A stretch of 64,000 bases of DNA from Qipengyuania pelagi (GTDB taxonomy: Bacteria; Pseudomonadota; Alphaproteobacteria; Sphingomonadales; Sphingomonadaceae), in assembly GCF_009827295.1 (NCBI RefSeq), contig NZ_WTYD01000002.1, positions 434,001-498,000 of the forward strand, in the 5' to 3' direction. Positions 1 to 11,326 of the stretch are shown piece after piece (position 1 is the stretch's first letter; each line of letters opens with the position of its first letter). The position numbers were made by a program, and so were the translations under genes. Below the pieces are notes generated by a model. That model saw only the letters and a program-made list of their open reading frames with translations. It made no database searches and was not told the origin of the DNA.

Positions 1-1390
<1,390 letters not shown>

Positions 1391-1483
1391 TGCGCGTCCT
1401 TTCTGGTCTCGTCCTACCCGGCCAACGCATCGCAGCCGATCCCGGTCCGCGCTTTTCTTCCCCCCACTGGTGGACCTGGCCCG

Positions 1484-2548
1484 ATGGCGAGCCTAGAGCG
1501 TCGCCACGGGACAGGGGGCAGACCAATCGCAACATCCGATCTGAGAGCGAAAATCGCGGCCGGCGTCGCTGGCCTGCTGCTGGCGCTGGCCCTGTTGTCC
1601 CTGTGGCCGACCGATCGCGGCATCGTGCGGATGCTCGACTTCGTGCGCGAGCCGATGATCTATCTCACCGGCCTGGTCGCGGTGCTGGCGGCCCTGTTCG
1701 CCGGAAAGGGCCGCTGGATCGCCGTCGCGCTGTGCGGCGGCGCGGCCCTGGTCAATTTCGCGCGGCTATGGCCCTATACGATGCTCGCGCCCGCGCAGGT
1801 TCCTCTGCCGGACGCAATCGACGGGATGAGCTGCGCCAAAGTGCTCTCCTTCAACGTCCTCCAGTCGAACGATCGCCACGCCGAGACAGCCGCGCTGATC
1901 GAGCGACTCGATCCCGATATCCTGCTCCTGATGGAGACGGACCCGGTCTGGGCGCGCGCGCTCGAACCGCAATTGGCGGGGTTCGGCTATCGCCTCTCGC
2001 GCCCGCTCGACAACAAATATGGGATGATCTTCGCCACTCGCCTGACCGTGGACCGGGCGGAAATGCCGGTCGATCCCGAGAGCGGGACGCCCTCGCTCTA
2101 TGCGACCTTGCGGATGGGCGACGGTGCGCGGTTCGAGCTCGTCGGCCTGCATCCGCGCCCGCCGCGTCCGGGCGAAAGCACCGAAGAGCGCGACGCGACC
2201 ATTGCCCGCGCCGGTGCGCTGACGCCTGACGGGCTGGGCAATGTGCTGGCGATCGGCGATTTCAACGACGTACCCTGGTCGCGCACCACCGAGCGGTTTC
2301 GCGAGGAAGGCAAGTATCTCGATCCGCGCGCCGGACGCGGCAGCTTCCCGACCTTCCCGGCGGACTACGCCCTTATCGGCTGGCCGCTCGACCAGATCAT
2401 GGTGAAGGACGGGGTCAAGGTGGACTGGCTGGAGATCGGCGAGAATGTCGGATCGGACCATCTGCCGCTGATGGCACGGGTGTGCGTCGATCCGATGGCT
2501 CCCGATTCGGATATGCCGGACGGGGTGGGGATCGTTCCATCAAGATAG
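1484..2548 (+). CDS. Membrane-anchored endonuclease/exonuclease/phosphatase family protein
   Basis: A 354-residue protein. Its first ~110 residues contain three hydrophobic segments (about residues 24-42, 56-72 and 76-95), followed by an EEP (DNase I-like) domain. EEP motifs are visible: SFNVLQSN at the domain start, LLLMETDP (metal-binding Glu), AIGDFND and the terminal SDHLPL with the catalytic His. The arrangement suggests a hydrolase domain outside the cytoplasmic membrane. The substrate (nucleic acid, phospholipid or inositol phosphate) cannot be told from sequence. The ATG at 1484 is preferred because the longer frame upstream runs antisense through fumC; its ribosome-binding site is weak, so the start is less certain than the product. 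Confidence 0.8.
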   Translation: MASLERRHGTGGRPIATSDLRAKIAAGVAGLLLALALLSLWPTDRGIVRMLDFVREPMIYLTGLVAVLAALFAGKGRWIAVALCGGAALVNFARLWPYTMLAPAQVPLPDAIDGMSCAKVLSFNVLQSNDRHAETAALIERLDPDILLLMETDPVWARALEPQLAGFGYRLSRPLDNKYGMIFATRLTVDRAEMPVDPESGTPSLYATLRMGDGARFELVGLHPRPPRPGESTEERDATIARAGALTPDGLGNVLAIGDFNDVPWSRTTERFREEGKYLDPRAGRGSFPTFPADYALIGWPLDQIMVKDGVKVDWLEIGENVGSDHLPLMARVCVDPMAPDSDMPDGVGIVPSR

Positions 2549-2589
2549 TGGCCACGAGGGCGACGGCGAAGCCGCCGCCCTGACGTCGA

Positions 2590-2619
2590 ACGGGTTTGTC
2601 GGCTATACCGACAACCCGT
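2590..2619. terminator. Hairpin between convergent genes
   Basis: An inverted repeat (arm ACGGGTTTGTCGG, loop CTATA, arm CCGACAACCCGT) with one bulged base. It lies about 40 bases after the stop of the EEP gene and could end transcription from it. There is no clear T run, so factor-independent termination is uncertain. Confidence 0.45.
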
Positions 2620-2654
2620 CGGCCGAGCCGATGGCTGGCGCCGACGGCGCCACC

Positions 2655-2679
2655 GGCGAGCAGGACGGGCCTGCTCGCC
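2655..2679 (-). terminator. Hairpin downstream of phbB
   Basis: A perfect 10-bp inverted repeat (GGCGAGCAGG, five-base loop, CCTGCTCGCC), 8 bases beyond the phbB stop codon. Its position suits a transcription terminator or mRNA 3'-end protecting hairpin. It lacks a strong T tract. Confidence 0.5.
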
Positions 2680-2687
2680 TGCCACCG

Positions 2688-3410
2688 TCAATACATATGC
2701 TGGCCGCCATTGATGCTCATGGTCGATCCGGTGACGAAGCCCGCTTCCTCGCTGCACAGGAAGCTGACGCCGCGCGCGATTTCGCTCGCCTGGCCGAGGC
2801 GGCCGACCGGGATCTTGGCGACGATCTTTTCCAGCACCGGCTCGGGCACGGCGGCGACCATGTCGGTGTCGATATAGCCGGGTGCGATCGCGTTGACGGT
2901 GATCTTGTAGCGCGCGCCTTCCTGGGCGAGCGCCTTGGTGAAGCCGTGGATGCCGGATTTGGCGGCGGCGTAGTTCACCTGGCCGTATTGCCCGGCCTGG
3001 CCGTTGATCGAACCGATATTGATGATCCGGCCCCAGCCGCGCTCCTTCATCCCCTCGAATGTCGCCTTGGCGAGGTTGAAACAGCCGCCGAGATTGATGC
3101 GCATGACATCCTGCCAGTCCTCATAGGTCATGCGCAGCAGCGTGCCGTCACGCGTGATGCCGGCATTGTTGACCACCGCGTCGATCGGGCCGATCTCGCT
3201 CTCGATCTGTTTGCAGCCCTCGATCACCGCCTCGTGATCGCCGACATCGAAGCGATAGGCCTTGATCCCGGTTTCGTCGGTAAATCGCTGCGCCGCTTCG
3301 CTGTTTCCGGCGTAATTGGCGACGACGGTGAAGCCGTCCTCGCTAAGATGTTCGCAAATCGCCTTGCCGATGCCGCGCGTTCCGCCCGTAACGATGGCCA
3401 CTCTTCCCAT
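2688..3410 (-). CDS. phbB: Acetoacetyl-CoA reductase (PhbB/PhaB)
   Basis: An NADPH-dependent short-chain dehydrogenase that reduces acetoacetyl-CoA to (R)-3-hydroxybutyryl-CoA, the second step of polyhydroxybutyrate synthesis. At 240 residues it has the family length. The cofactor motif TGGTRGIG is at residues 8-15, NNAG at 81-84, and the catalytic Ser134, Tyr147 and Lys151 are all present. The C-terminal end ([13 protein letters not shown]) is typical of PhaB rather than FabG. A GGGAG-type ribosome-binding site precedes the ATG. The polymer synthase phaC is not in this window, but a thiolase (23175) and a PHB depolymerase (25391) are. Confidence 0.93.
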   Translation of the reverse strand: MGRVAIVTGGTRGIGKAICEHLSEDGFTVVANYAGNSEAAQRFTDETGIKAYRFDVGDHEAVIEGCKQIESEIGPIDAVVNNAGITRDGTLLRMTYEDWQDVMRINLGGCFNLAKATFEGMKERGWGRIINIGSINGQAGQYGQVNYAAAKSGIHGFTKALAQEGARYKITVNAIAPGYIDTDMVAAVPEPVLEKIVAKIPVGRLGQASEIARGVSFLCSEEAGFVTGSTMSINGGQHMY

Positions 3411-3583
3411 TCGCGCTCTCCCTTATTGTGAAGGGCCGCTCCTGCCCCTCCATTCCGTAGCGTCAGGGAGACCTTAAGCCGACGCTTGCGCGCTCGACAA
3501 CCGGGATAATCGCAGTCGGCGGAGAAATACGTGATACTGGAAAAGCACCGCTATCCGGCTGGCCGGATCGGAACCGTGACGGG

Positions 3584-4393
3584 TCAGAAGCGCAGCTGCG
3601 TGCCCACATAGACCGCCTGGCTGTCCTCGACGCCATCGGTCAGCGGAGTCAGGCGGTCCCGTTCCTGCGAGAGGCGGACCCCCGCGGTCACGTTGAGATT
3701 ACCGACGACGCGATAGGCGCCGCCCACTTCCACGCTCCGGCTGCTGCGCGAATCGAGCACGCGCGGGGTCGGGCCGCTGGGTTGGACCGATTCGAGCGCG
3801 ACGCGCGGCTGGAAGCGATCCGGCTTGTCCCGCGTGGTCTTCTCGAGCGAGAAGCGTTCGAGATCGGGCATGGTCAGATCGCGCACGCCAGCGGGCAGTT
3901 CCACCGGCTTGGGCTGGGCGAAGCCTTGATAGCCGCGCGCGATGCCGAGATTGTACCGCGTCGAATCGACCGCGACCGAATTTGTGGTGCCGAGGCCCGG
4001 TTCGCTCAGGCGTTCGAGCGGCTTGCGCACCGAGATCGCCCGCGCGGTCGCATTATCGACCCGGACGGCGACGGTCAGCGTCCGGTCCTTGCGCGCCGGG
4101 CGGGCGGCGGGCGTGAAGCGCAGCGCATCGACGCCGATGGACGAGGCCACTTCGCGGACCAGGCCGGGATCGAGCCGCGCCGGTGTGAAGGGCAGGAAAT
4201 CGAGCGATTCGCCAGAGATCGAAGCGTCTGCGACAGTGGCGCTCTGCCCGACCGCAAGCGCGGCGGCGGTGGGAAGCGCGAGACCGAGTCCAGCGGCCAC
4301 GAGCGCAGCGGGGACGAAACGCCCCTTGCCTTTGCTGCCCTGCCGCTTGATCGTCACGGTCGCTACCTCTGCCCCTATCAACCTGAAACCCAT
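3584..4393 (-). CDS. Exported protein of unknown function with an outer-membrane-like C-terminus
   Basis: A 269-residue protein not assigned to a named family. A positively charged start is followed by a hydrophobic stretch (about residues 28-49, ending TAAALAVGQS), which looks like a signal peptide. The C-terminal ~60 residues alternate polar and hydrophobic residues as beta strands (VEVGGAYRVVGNLNVTAGV) and end YVGTQLRF, with a terminal Phe typical of outer-membrane beta-barrel proteins. Only two to four strands are apparent, so a full barrel is unlikely. A GTG start at the codon for VTIKRQ (near 4358) would give a more normal signal peptide than the listed ATG. Confidence 0.65.
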   Translation of the reverse strand: MGFRLIGAEVATVTIKRQGSKGKGRFVPAALVAAGLGLALPTAAALAVGQSATVADASISGESLDFLPFTPARLDPGLVREVASSIGVDALRFTPAARPARKDRTLTVAVRVDNATARAISVRKPLERLSEPGLGTTNSVAVDSTRYNLGIARGYQGFAQPKPVELPAGVRDLTMPDLERFSLEKTTRDKPDRFQPRVALESVQPSGPTPRVLDSRSSRSVEVGGAYRVVGNLNVTAGVRLSQERDRLTPLTDGVEDSQAVYVGTQLRF

Positions 4394-4800
4394 AGCGAAT
4401 TTGCCAATGAAAAAGCGCCGGGTTTCGTTCGCTTAGACGCCGATGCGGCTGAACGGTTCCTGAAAACCCGCCGCGCGGCACTCCTCGCGAATCATGTGAT
4501 AGGAACGCGCGGGCCCTGCCGCCAGCCGAATCCGGTCGGGAGGCCGATGTGACTGATTCTGTGTTGCAATGTCTCAACAGGTTGGGCGACTTGCCGATGT
4601 GCCAGGGGACCGGACGCGAAGCCGCCTTCTGTTCGGTCTTGGAATTCACAATCGGTTCACGGCACAGGCGCTCAGAAATGGGCGGGCAGAAACGGGCGGG
4701 CAGCACGGGACAGCGTGCCCCAAAGCTTGCTCCCCTCGCCACCCAGTCTATAGAGCCCCGGTCTTAAATTAAGCGTCCGACCGACAGACCAAGGATCAGC
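4394..4800. other. Divergent intergenic region, no gene recognised
   Basis: About 400 bases between the divergent exported-protein gene and the DUF3576 gene. Short frames exist on both strands, but none has a convincing start, ribosome-binding site or recognisable protein. No tRNA or clear riboswitch fold was seen. It presumably holds the two divergent promoters; no consensus -35/-10 pair could be identified with confidence. Confidence 0.5.
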
Positions 4801-5253
4801 ATGACCCGTCTTTCCGCATCTCCCCGCATCATCGCCCGCGCCGCCCTGCTGCTGGGCACCACTGCGGCGCTTGCCGCCTGCGGAGGGCGCGAGCGCCCGG
4901 TTGCCGACCTTGCCGCGGCGCAGGTCAACACGATCGGGGTGAACAGCTATCTGTGGCGCGCCGCGCTCGAAACGGTGAGCTTCGCGCCGCTGCTCCAGGC
5001 GGACAGCGCGGGTGGCGTGATCGTAACCGACTGGTATGCGAACCCGTCAAACCCCGGCGAGCGGGTCAAGATGACGGTCACCATCCTCGACACCGATCTG
5101 CGCGCCGATGCGCTGCGCGTTGCTGCCAGCCGCCAGGTCGCGCAGGGCAATAGCTGGGTCGATGCGCCGGTGCAGGCCGCCACGGTACAGAAGCTGGAAG
5201 ACATCATCCTGACGAAGGCGCGCGAATTCCGCCGCCAGACGATCGCCGGCTGA
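4801..5253 (+). CDS. DUF3576 domain lipoprotein
   Basis: A 150-residue lipoprotein. The signal peptide ends in the lipobox LAAC (Cys26), so the mature protein should be lipid-anchored. The rest matches the DUF3576 pattern, with landmarks [27 protein letters not shown] and [10 protein letters not shown]. The biochemical function of this alphaproteobacterial family is not established. It is the first gene of a run with leuS, lptE and holA and ends 19 bases before leuS. Being next to the LPS-assembly lipoprotein gene lptE hints at an envelope role, but that is only inference. Confidence 0.88.
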   Translation: MTRLSASPRIIARAALLLGTTAALAACGGRERPVADLAAAQVNTIGVNSYLWRAALETVSFAPLLQADSAGGVIVTDWYANPSNPGERVKMTVTILDTDLRADALRVAASRQVAQGNSWVDAPVQAATVQKLEDIILTKAREFRRQTIAG

Positions 5254-5272
5254 TCCGATCGGGGGCCAGACG

Positions 5273-7798
5273 ATGAGCGAGACGGGCTTCGGCGCGCCCT
5301 TCGATCCGGCTATTGCGGATGCGAACTGGCAGGCCCGCTGGGACGAGGCGCAGACCTTTCGCGCCGACAGCGATAGCGACAGGCCGAAGAGCTACGTGCT
5401 CGAGATGTTCCCCTATCCCAGCGGGCGCATCCATATCGGCCATGTCCGCAATTACACGATGGGCGACGTGCTCGCGCGCTACAAGAAGGCGGTCGGGCAC
5501 GAGGTGCTGCACCCGATGGGCTGGGACGCCTTCGGGATGCCGGCGGAAAACGCCGCGATGGAAAAGGGCGTCCACCCCGGCGGCTGGACCCGCGACAATA
5601 TCGAACACATGAAGGCGCAGCTGAAGCGCCTCGGCTTCGCGCTCGACTGGAGCCGCGAGCTGGCGACCTGCGAGCCCGATTATTACGGCCACGAACAGGC
5701 GCTCTTCCTCGACCTCTACGAAGCGGGCCTCGTCTATCGCAAGGAGAGCGAGGTCAATTGGGACCCGGTCGACATGACCGTGCTCGCCAATGAGCAGGTG
5801 ATCGACGGCAAGGGCTGGCGTTCGGGTGCCGAGGTCGAGAAGCGGAAGCTCAGCCAGTGGTTCCTCAAGATCACCGACTTCGCCGAGGAATTGCTCGAAG
5901 GGCTGGGCGGTCTCGAGAACTGGCCCGACAAGGTCCGGCTGATGCAGGAAAACTGGATCGGCAAGTCGCAGGGGCTGGAGTTCAGCTTCGACCTGTCGAA
6001 CGGTGACACGCTGCCCGTCTACACCACCCGGCCCGACACGATCTTCGGGGCGAGCTTCGTCGCCGTGGCGGCGGATCATCCGGTGGCGCAATCGCTCGAC
6101 AGTCAGGCGGCGCAGGACTTCATCGCTTTGTGCAAGAAGGGCGGCACGACCGCGGCGGAGCTGGAGACGGCGGAAAAGCTCGGCTTCGACACCGGCCTGA
6201 CCGCGAAGCACCCGTTCACCGGGGCGGACCTGCCGGTCTACATCGCGAATTTCGTGCTGATGGGATACGGCACCGGCGCGGTGATGGGCGTGCCCGGACA
6301 CGACCAGCGCGACTTCGAATTCGCGACCAAATACGGCCTGCCGATCCCGCGCGTCGTCGCCGCCAGCATCGAAGATGCGGACCAGCCGGTCACTGGCGAG
6401 GCGGAGAGCGGAGAGGGCGTGATCGTCAATTCCGACTTCCTCGACGGAATGAGCGTGGATGACGCCAAGCGCGAAATCATCGCCCGGATCGAGCAGCAGG
6501 GGTGCGGCGCGGGCAAGACCGTTTGGCGCCTGCGCGATTGGGGCGTTTCGCGCCAGCGCTATTGGGGCACGCCGATCCCCTTCATCCATTGCGATTCGTG
6601 CGGTGTGGTTCCGGCGCCCAAATCCAGCCTGCCGATCACTTTGCCCGAGGACGTCGATTTCCAGACGCCTGGCAATCCGTTGGAACGCCACGCGAGATGG
6701 AAGCACGTCGATTGCCCTAAATGCGGTGGCGAGGCGAACCGAGAGACCGACACGCTCGACACTTTCGTCGATTCCTCCTGGTATTTCCTCCGCTTCGCAA
6801 GCCAGCCCAAGGACAAGCCCTTCGATCGTGACGAGATCGCCAAATGGCTGCCGGTCGAGCAGTATATCGGCGGGATCGAACACGCGATCCTGCACCTGCT
6901 CTACGCCCGCTTCTGGACCCGCGCGCTCAATCGCATCGGGTTGATCGACGTGACCGAGCCCTTTGCCAGCCTGTTCACGCAGGGGATGGTGACGCACGAG
7001 ACCTATTCGCGCCGCGACGGGGGCAAGACGGTCTATTACGCGCCCGACGAGATCAGCCGCGAGGCGCAGCGGGCGCTGCTGAAAAGCGACGGCGGCGAGG
7101 TCGAGATCGGCCGCGTCATCAAGATGTCGAAGTCGAAGAAGAACGTCGTCGATCCCGACACGATCATCGACCGCTACGGCGCGGATGCGGTGCGCTGGTT
7201 CATGTTGAGCGACAGCCCGCCCGAACGCGACCTGCCGTGGTCGGAAGCCGGGATCGAAGGCTGCTCGCGCTTCGTCCATCGGTTGTGGCGCCTGTTCGGC
7301 CAATATGACGCAGGCGCGAGCGGCGCGGACAAACCGCTCGACCGCAAGACCCACCAGACGATCGCGGCGGTGGCAGCGGATGTCGAATCGCTAGGCTTCA
7401 ACAAGGCGGTGGCGCGCATCTACGAACTGACCGGCGCGGTCGAGAAAGCGGCCCCGTCCGCCAGCCGCAGCGCCGCGATCCGCACGCTGGTGCAACTGGT
7501 CGCGCCGATGATGCCGCATCTGGCCGAGGAAGCCTGGGCCAATCTCGGCGAGACGGGCCTCGTCGCCGATGCGCCCTGGCCCGAGGTCGATCCCGCTCTC
7601 CTGGTCGAGGACGAGGTCACCATCGCGGTCCAGCACATGGGCAAATTGCGCGACACGCTGACCGCGCCGAAGGGCGCGTCGAAGGACGATCTCGAAAAAC
7701 TGGCGCTCGCCAGCGACAAGGTGCAGCGCTCGATCGACGGCGCGGCGATCCGCAAGGTGATTGTGGTGCCCGACAGGCTGGTCAATATCGTCACCTGA
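5273..7798 (+). CDS. leuS: Leucyl-tRNA synthetase
   Basis: A class I aminoacyl-tRNA synthetase that charges tRNA-Leu; 841 residues, normal for bacteria. The HIGH signature is at residues 54-57 (in [10 protein letters not shown]) and KMSKS at 617-621. The editing domain (about residues 220-420), with its threonine-rich [11 protein letters not shown] segment, is complete. The C-terminal anticodon-binding region ends with the LeuS-type [13 protein letters not shown]. The TGA stop overlaps the ATG of lptE by one base, implying co-transcription and probable translational coupling. Confidence 0.98.
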   Translation: MSETGFGAPFDPAIADANWQARWDEAQTFRADSDSDRPKSYVLEMFPYPSGRIHIGHVRNYTMGDVLARYKKAVGHEVLHPMGWDAFGMPAENAAMEKGVHPGGWTRDNIEHMKAQLKRLGFALDWSRELATCEPDYYGHEQALFLDLYEAGLVYRKESEVNWDPVDMTVLANEQVIDGKGWRSGAEVEKRKLSQWFLKITDFAEELLEGLGGLENWPDKVRLMQENWIGKSQGLEFSFDLSNGDTLPVYTTRPDTIFGASFVAVAADHPVAQSLDSQAAQDFIALCKKGGTTAAELETAEKLGFDTGLTAKHPFTGADLPVYIANFVLMGYGTGAVMGVPGHDQRDFEFATKYGLPIPRVVAASIEDADQPVTGEAESGEGVIVNSDFLDGMSVDDAKREIIARIEQQGCGAGKTVWRLRDWGVSRQRYWGTPIPFIHCDSCGVVPAPKSSLPITLPEDVDFQTPGNPLERHARWKHVDCPKCGGEANRETDTLDTFVDSSWYFLRFASQPKDKPFDRDEIAKWLPVEQYIGGIEHAILHLLYARFWTRALNRIGLIDVTEPFASLFTQGMVTHETYSRRDGGKTVYYAPDEISREAQRALLKSDGGEVEIGRVIKMSKSKKNVVDPDTIIDRYGADAVRWFMLSDSPPERDLPWSEAGIEGCSRFVHRLWRLFGQYDAGASGADKPLDRKTHQTIAAVAADVESLGFNKAVARIYELTGAVEKAAPSASRSAAIRTLVQLVAPMMPHLAEEAWANLGETGLVADAPWPEVDPALLVEDEVTIAVQHMGKLRDTLTAPKGASKDDLEKLALASDKVQRSIDGAAIRKVIVVPDRLVNIVT

Positions 7799-8301
7799 TG
7801 CGCGCCATCTTCGCCTCCCTCGCCCTTCTCGGGCTTTCCGCCTGCGGCCTCCAGCCGATGTATGCGGGTGGCGGCAATGGCGCGGTGGCGCAGGGCCTCG
7901 CGGCAGTCGAAGTGCCCGCGATACCGGGCCGCGCCGGCTGGCTGGTGCGCAACGAACTGGTCGACCGGCTGGGCGCGGGAGGCAATGCGCCAGCCCGCTA
8001 TCGCCTAGACGTGCGGTTGGACGACCAGCTCGAAGGTCTTGGCGTTCTCGGCGACGACACCGTCTCGCGCGAGCGACGGACCCTGCGCGCCCGTTATCAG
8101 CTGGTCGACGTCTCGAACGGAGAGATCCTGCTCGACGCGACGGCGGGCAGCGATGCGGGGATCGATGTCGTCTCCAGCGAATATGCCGTGATCGCGGCGG
8201 AACAGACCGCGCTCGAAAATCTCTCGCGCGAGGTCGCCGACCGGATCGTGGCGCGGATCGCCCTGCGATTGCGCGAGGGCCCTGCGCGGGTCGCCGAGTG
8301 A
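7798..8301 (+). CDS. lptE: LPS assembly lipoprotein LptE
   Basis: A 167-residue outer-membrane lipoprotein that plugs the LptD barrel and helps place lipopolysaccharide on the cell surface. A short signal peptide ends LSACGLQPMY, which is the lipobox and the LptE-type 'CGLQPMY' start. Position between leuS and holA is the common LptE context in proteobacteria and supports the call, since LptE proteins are poorly conserved. The start overlaps the leuS stop by one base, and the stop overlaps the GTG start of holA. Confidence 0.92.
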   Translation: MRAIFASLALLGLSACGLQPMYAGGGNGAVAQGLAAVEVPAIPGRAGWLVRNELVDRLGAGGNAPARYRLDVRLDDQLEGLGVLGDDTVSRERRTLRARYQLVDVSNGEILLDATAGSDAGIDVVSSEYAVIAAEQTALENLSREVADRIVARIALRLREGPARVAE

Positions 8302-9338
8302 AACTCACGCAGAAAGACTTCGCGTCGAAAGCGCCCAACGCGGCGCGCAATGCGGCGATCTTCTTCTTCTGCGGACAGGACGAGGCGGGCGCTTCGGCTG
8401 CGGCGCAGGCGCTCATCGCCATGCTGCCAGAGGCGGGCGAGCGGGTCGAGATGACGGGCGCGCAATTGCGCTCCGATCCGGCGCTGCTGGGCGACGAGGC
8501 GCGCTCCTCCTCGCTGTTCGGCGACAAGCGCCACATTTACGCGCGTGTCTCGGGGGACGAGGCCCATGACGCGCTCAAACTGTTGACCGAAACGGGCGAC
8601 ATGGGCGCGGGCGAGGCCTGCCCGGTCGTGGTCGTCGCCACCTCCGCCACCGATAAATCGCGCACGGCCAAGCTGCTCGAAAAGCGCAAGGATGCGGTGG
8701 TGGCGATGTTCTACCCGCCCAATCTCGAAAGCGTCACCCATCAGGTGCGCGCGATGGGCGATGCGGCGGGGGTGACTCTCTCCGGCGCGCTGGCCGAGCG
8801 GATCGCGCGCGCCGCTGCCCTCGACGTGCGGCTGGCGCAGTCGGAAGTCACCAAGCTCGCCCTCTATCTCGACGCCGCGCCCCAGGCGCCGCGCCAGGCT
8901 AGCGCCGAGGATCTCGACCTGATCGGCGCGAGCAGCGAGGAGGACGGGTTCATGCCGCTCGTCAACGCCGTGCTTTCGGGCGAACAGGCGAAGCTGTCGG
9001 GCGAGTTGAAGCGGATGCGCGAGGTTTCGCTGAACCCGGTCGGGCTGTTGCTGGCCTTCGAACGGCGCGCCGCGCAATTGGCGAAGATCGCCGCGCGGCT
9101 CGGCCCGCGCCAGAATCTCGACGAACTCAATCGCGGGGAAAAGGCCTCGCTCGGCATCTTCTTCAAGGAAGAGCGCGATATCCGCACCCAGCTCGCCTAT
9201 TGGCGCGGCGCACGGCTCGATCGCCTGACCACCCGGCTGGTCGAACTGCATCGCGAATTGCTGGCGAACAGCCAGGCGGCGGAACTGCTGCTGTCGCAGG
9301 CGCTGGCGGGCATGGCGCGCAGGCCGGGGCGGCGATAG
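8298..9338 (+). CDS. holA: DNA polymerase III delta subunit
   Basis: The delta subunit of the clamp loader, which opens the beta sliding clamp. Translation from GTG at 8298 gives 346 residues, the family length. The GTG overlaps the lptE stop in the arrangement GTGA, typical of coupled genes; a longer frame reading back to 7761 would run inside lptE and is rejected. The N-terminal AAA-like part contains FFFCGQDEAGASAAA. The C-terminal collar region includes NPVGLLLAFERRAAQLAKIA. The gene ends 16 bases before the convergent lptA stop. Confidence 0.93.
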   Translation: MKLTQKDFASKAPNAARNAAIFFFCGQDEAGASAAAQALIAMLPEAGERVEMTGAQLRSDPALLGDEARSSSLFGDKRHIYARVSGDEAHDALKLLTETGDMGAGEACPVVVVATSATDKSRTAKLLEKRKDAVVAMFYPPNLESVTHQVRAMGDAAGVTLSGALAERIARAAALDVRLAQSEVTKLALYLDAAPQAPRQASAEDLDLIGASSEEDGFMPLVNAVLSGEQAKLSGELKRMREVSLNPVGLLLAFERRAAQLAKIAARLGPRQNLDELNRGEKASLGIFFKEERDIRTQLAYWRGARLDRLTTRLVELHRELLANSQAAELLLSQALAGMARRPGRR

Positions 9339-9354
9339 GGCCTGTTCTGGGGGC

Positions 9355-9939
9355 CTAGTCCTGGGGAACCGAGAAGGTCCCCGTCACGCGACCTCCCGTA
9401 TTGGTGGTCGTGACGCCGCCATCCTCGCCCGCCACGCTGGACGATCCGCTCGCCGCGCCGTCCACGCTGGAGACGCCGCTGCGCAGGTCGATCACCAGCC
9501 GTCCGCCGTTCAAGGTGTCGCTGCCGCGTTTGAGGCGCACGTTCCCCGCCATGGTGATGATCCGGCGGTTGAAATCATAGACGGCGTTGTCGCCTGCCGC
9601 GCGTTCGTCCCCGCGCGTCACCACCACGCCGCCGGTCGCCATGATGCGCTGGATGCTGAGCGAGCCCGCGTCCGAATAATTCACCAGCGTGCGCGCCGCC
9701 GTCAGCCGCAATCCGGCCTGTTCGATCACCACATTGCCCGACAGGACGACGCGGTTCTGGCGATCCTGCAATTCGATCCGGTTGGCCGCGAAATCGACCG
9801 GCGCGTTGGAATTATGGCCCGCGAGCGCCTGCGCGTTCGACTGGATGCCCGCCATCAGCGCGATCGTGGCGGCGAATCCGCCGATTGCCCAGCGCGTGGC
9901 GGTCTTCGTTAGTGAGGTGGTCCTGGTCGTCATCGTCAC
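9355..9939 (-). CDS. lptA: LPS transport periplasmic protein LptA (OstA-like)
   Basis: A 194-residue periplasmic protein that forms the bridge carrying LPS from the inner to the outer membrane. The signal peptide runs to about residue 39 (ending NAQALAGH). The OstA/LptA domain follows, with repeating beta-strand units such as NRVVLSGNVVIEQAGLRLTA and AAGDNAVYDFNRRIITMAGN. The C-terminus is rich in Gly, Ser and Thr. The start overlaps the stop of lptC by four bases (ATGA), so the two should be co-translated. Confidence 0.92.
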   Translation of the reverse strand: MTMTTRTTSLTKTATRWAIGGFAATIALMAGIQSNAQALAGHNSNAPVDFAANRIELQDRQNRVVLSGNVVIEQAGLRLTAARTLVNYSDAGSLSIQRIMATGGVVVTRGDERAAGDNAVYDFNRRIITMAGNVRLKRGSDTLNGGRLVIDLRSGVSSVDGAASGSSSVAGEDGGVTTTNTGGRVTGTFSVPQD

Positions 9940-10616
9940 GGCATCCTCAATCGGCCGGGTATCATCCGCAGCCTGGCATTCCCTTCGAGCGCGACGGTGC
10001 GCGCGTCGAGATCGGCTTCCAACTCGTTGGCGGAAAAGGTCCCTGCGGGAATAGCGCCGGAGACGCCCCCGGTTCCCACCACGGTCTTGCTGGAAAGGCT
10101 GATCAGCACATCGCGCAGCAGCATCGAATACCCGTCCGCCGCCGTCATCCGCACCGCGCCCGGCACGCGCATCGCGGCGGCATCGATATCGTAGGCTCCG
10201 CCGGGCGCCAGCAATTGGGCAGGCCCGTCGCGCAACAGGATGCGGGCACGCATATCGTCCATCCGCACGATACCTTCGAGGCTGGAGCGCTGCACCGCCT
10301 CGCCCGCCGTCAGCGAGAAGGGGCGCCCGCTATCGTCCCGGCCCCGATACAGCGCATTGTCGACGCGCAGCCGCTCGTCGATCACGGCGACCTTGTTGCG
10401 ATCGAGCAGGAAGCTGATCTCCCCGCGCGGGCTCAGCGGCGTGATGACCATCAGTGCGGCGACCACGCCGACCGCCATGGGCAGGGCCTTGGCAAGGAAC
10501 CCGACCAGACGGTCGTGCCGTCCGCCGGGCGCGGCGAAATGCTGGCGGCGGCTGCGCCTCTCGGCTGCCTGTTCGGTTTCGATCCGGCGTCGGCCGGTGG
10601 CCTCTACGCTCGCCAT
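9936..10616 (-). CDS. lptC: LPS export ABC transporter periplasmic protein LptC
   Basis: A 226-residue bitopic inner-membrane protein that passes LPS from the LptBFG transporter to LptA. A basic cytoplasmic N-terminus is followed by one membrane segment (about residues 45-60, ALPMAVGVVAALMVITPL) and a periplasmic LptC-type beta domain ending with an LEGNARLRM-like strand. It lies 7 bases after rnd and overlaps lptA by four bases, forming an rnd-lptC-lptA operon. In alphaproteobacteria the ATPase gene lptB usually follows lptA; here the convergent holA follows instead. Confidence 0.9.
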   Translation of the reverse strand: MASVEATGRRRIETEQAAERRSRRQHFAAPGGRHDRLVGFLAKALPMAVGVVAALMVITPLSPRGEISFLLDRNKVAVIDERLRVDNALYRGRDDSGRPFSLTAGEAVQRSSLEGIVRMDDMRARILLRDGPAQLLAPGGAYDIDAAAMRVPGAVRMTAADGYSMLLRDVLISLSSKTVVGTGGVSGAIPAGTFSANELEADLDARTVALEGNARLRMIPGRLRMP

Positions 10617-10623
10617 CGCGGGG

Positions 10624-11247
10624 CTATGCGGAGGCGTGGCTGAATATGTCGTGATCGGGCCAGCCGGCGAGATCGAGCCGCGCGCGATGGGGCAGGAAAT
10701 CGAAACAGGCCTGCGCCAGCTCCATCCGGCCTTCGCGCTTCAACCGCTTTTCCAGCTCGTCCTTCAGCCGGTGGAGATAGCGCACGTCCGATGCCGCGTA
10801 ATCGCGCTGCGCCTCGGTGATGACGGGGCCACCCCAGTCGGAGCTCTGCTGGTGCTTGGAGAGGTTCTCGCCCAGCAATTCCTCGACCAGATTCTTGAGG
10901 CCGTGGCGATCGGTATAGGTGCGCACCAGCTTGCTCGCGATCTTGGTGCAGAACACCGGCGCGGCGGTCACGCCGAGATAATGTTCGATCGCGGCGAGAT
11001 CGAAGCGGGCGAAATGATAGAGCTTCACCCGATCGGGATCGCCCAGAATGGCGGCCAGATTGGGCGCTTCGTATTCGCTGTCGGGATTGAAGCGGACGAG
11101 ATGTTCGTCCCCCCCGCCATCGCTGATCTGCACCACGCACAGGCGGTCGCGCGGGGTTATCAGCCCCATGGTCTCGGTATCGACCGCGACGGGCCCTTCA
11201 AGGACGACATCGGCGGGCAGGTCTTCTTCGTGGAAATATACGGCCAT
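10624..11247 (-). CDS. Ribonuclease D-like 3'-5' exonuclease
   Basis: A short RNase D-type (DEDDy) exonuclease of 207 residues, without the C-terminal HRDC domains of the long enzyme. The Exo I motif is VAVDTETMGL, Exo II contains YHFARFDLAAI and Exo III contains DYAASDVRYL with the characteristic Tyr. The ATG at 11247 is chosen because a longer frame would read into the divergent ung leader. It is the first gene of the rnd-lptC-lptA group, an association common in alphaproteobacteria. It probably trims stable RNA 3' ends. Confidence 0.92.
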   Translation of the reverse strand: MAVYFHEEDLPADVVLEGPVAVDTETMGLITPRDRLCVVQISDGGGDEHLVRFNPDSEYEAPNLAAILGDPDRVKLYHFARFDLAAIEHYLGVTAAPVFCTKIASKLVRTYTDRHGLKNLVEELLGENLSKHQQSSDWGGPVITEAQRDYAASDVRYLHRLKDELEKRLKREGRMELAQACFDFLPHRARLDLAGWPDHDIFSHASA

Positions 11248-11326
11248 GCAGCGGGCCTTAGGCGCATCGGGGATTGAGGGAAAGGGGCGCTGGATCGTGG
11301 GCCCTGCGCACCGTATCGAAGCGGGG

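Noticed and set aside
4549..4772. Small frames in the 4394-4800 intergenic region
   Set aside because: No ribosome-binding site, no recognisable protein features, and overlapping frames of equal quality.
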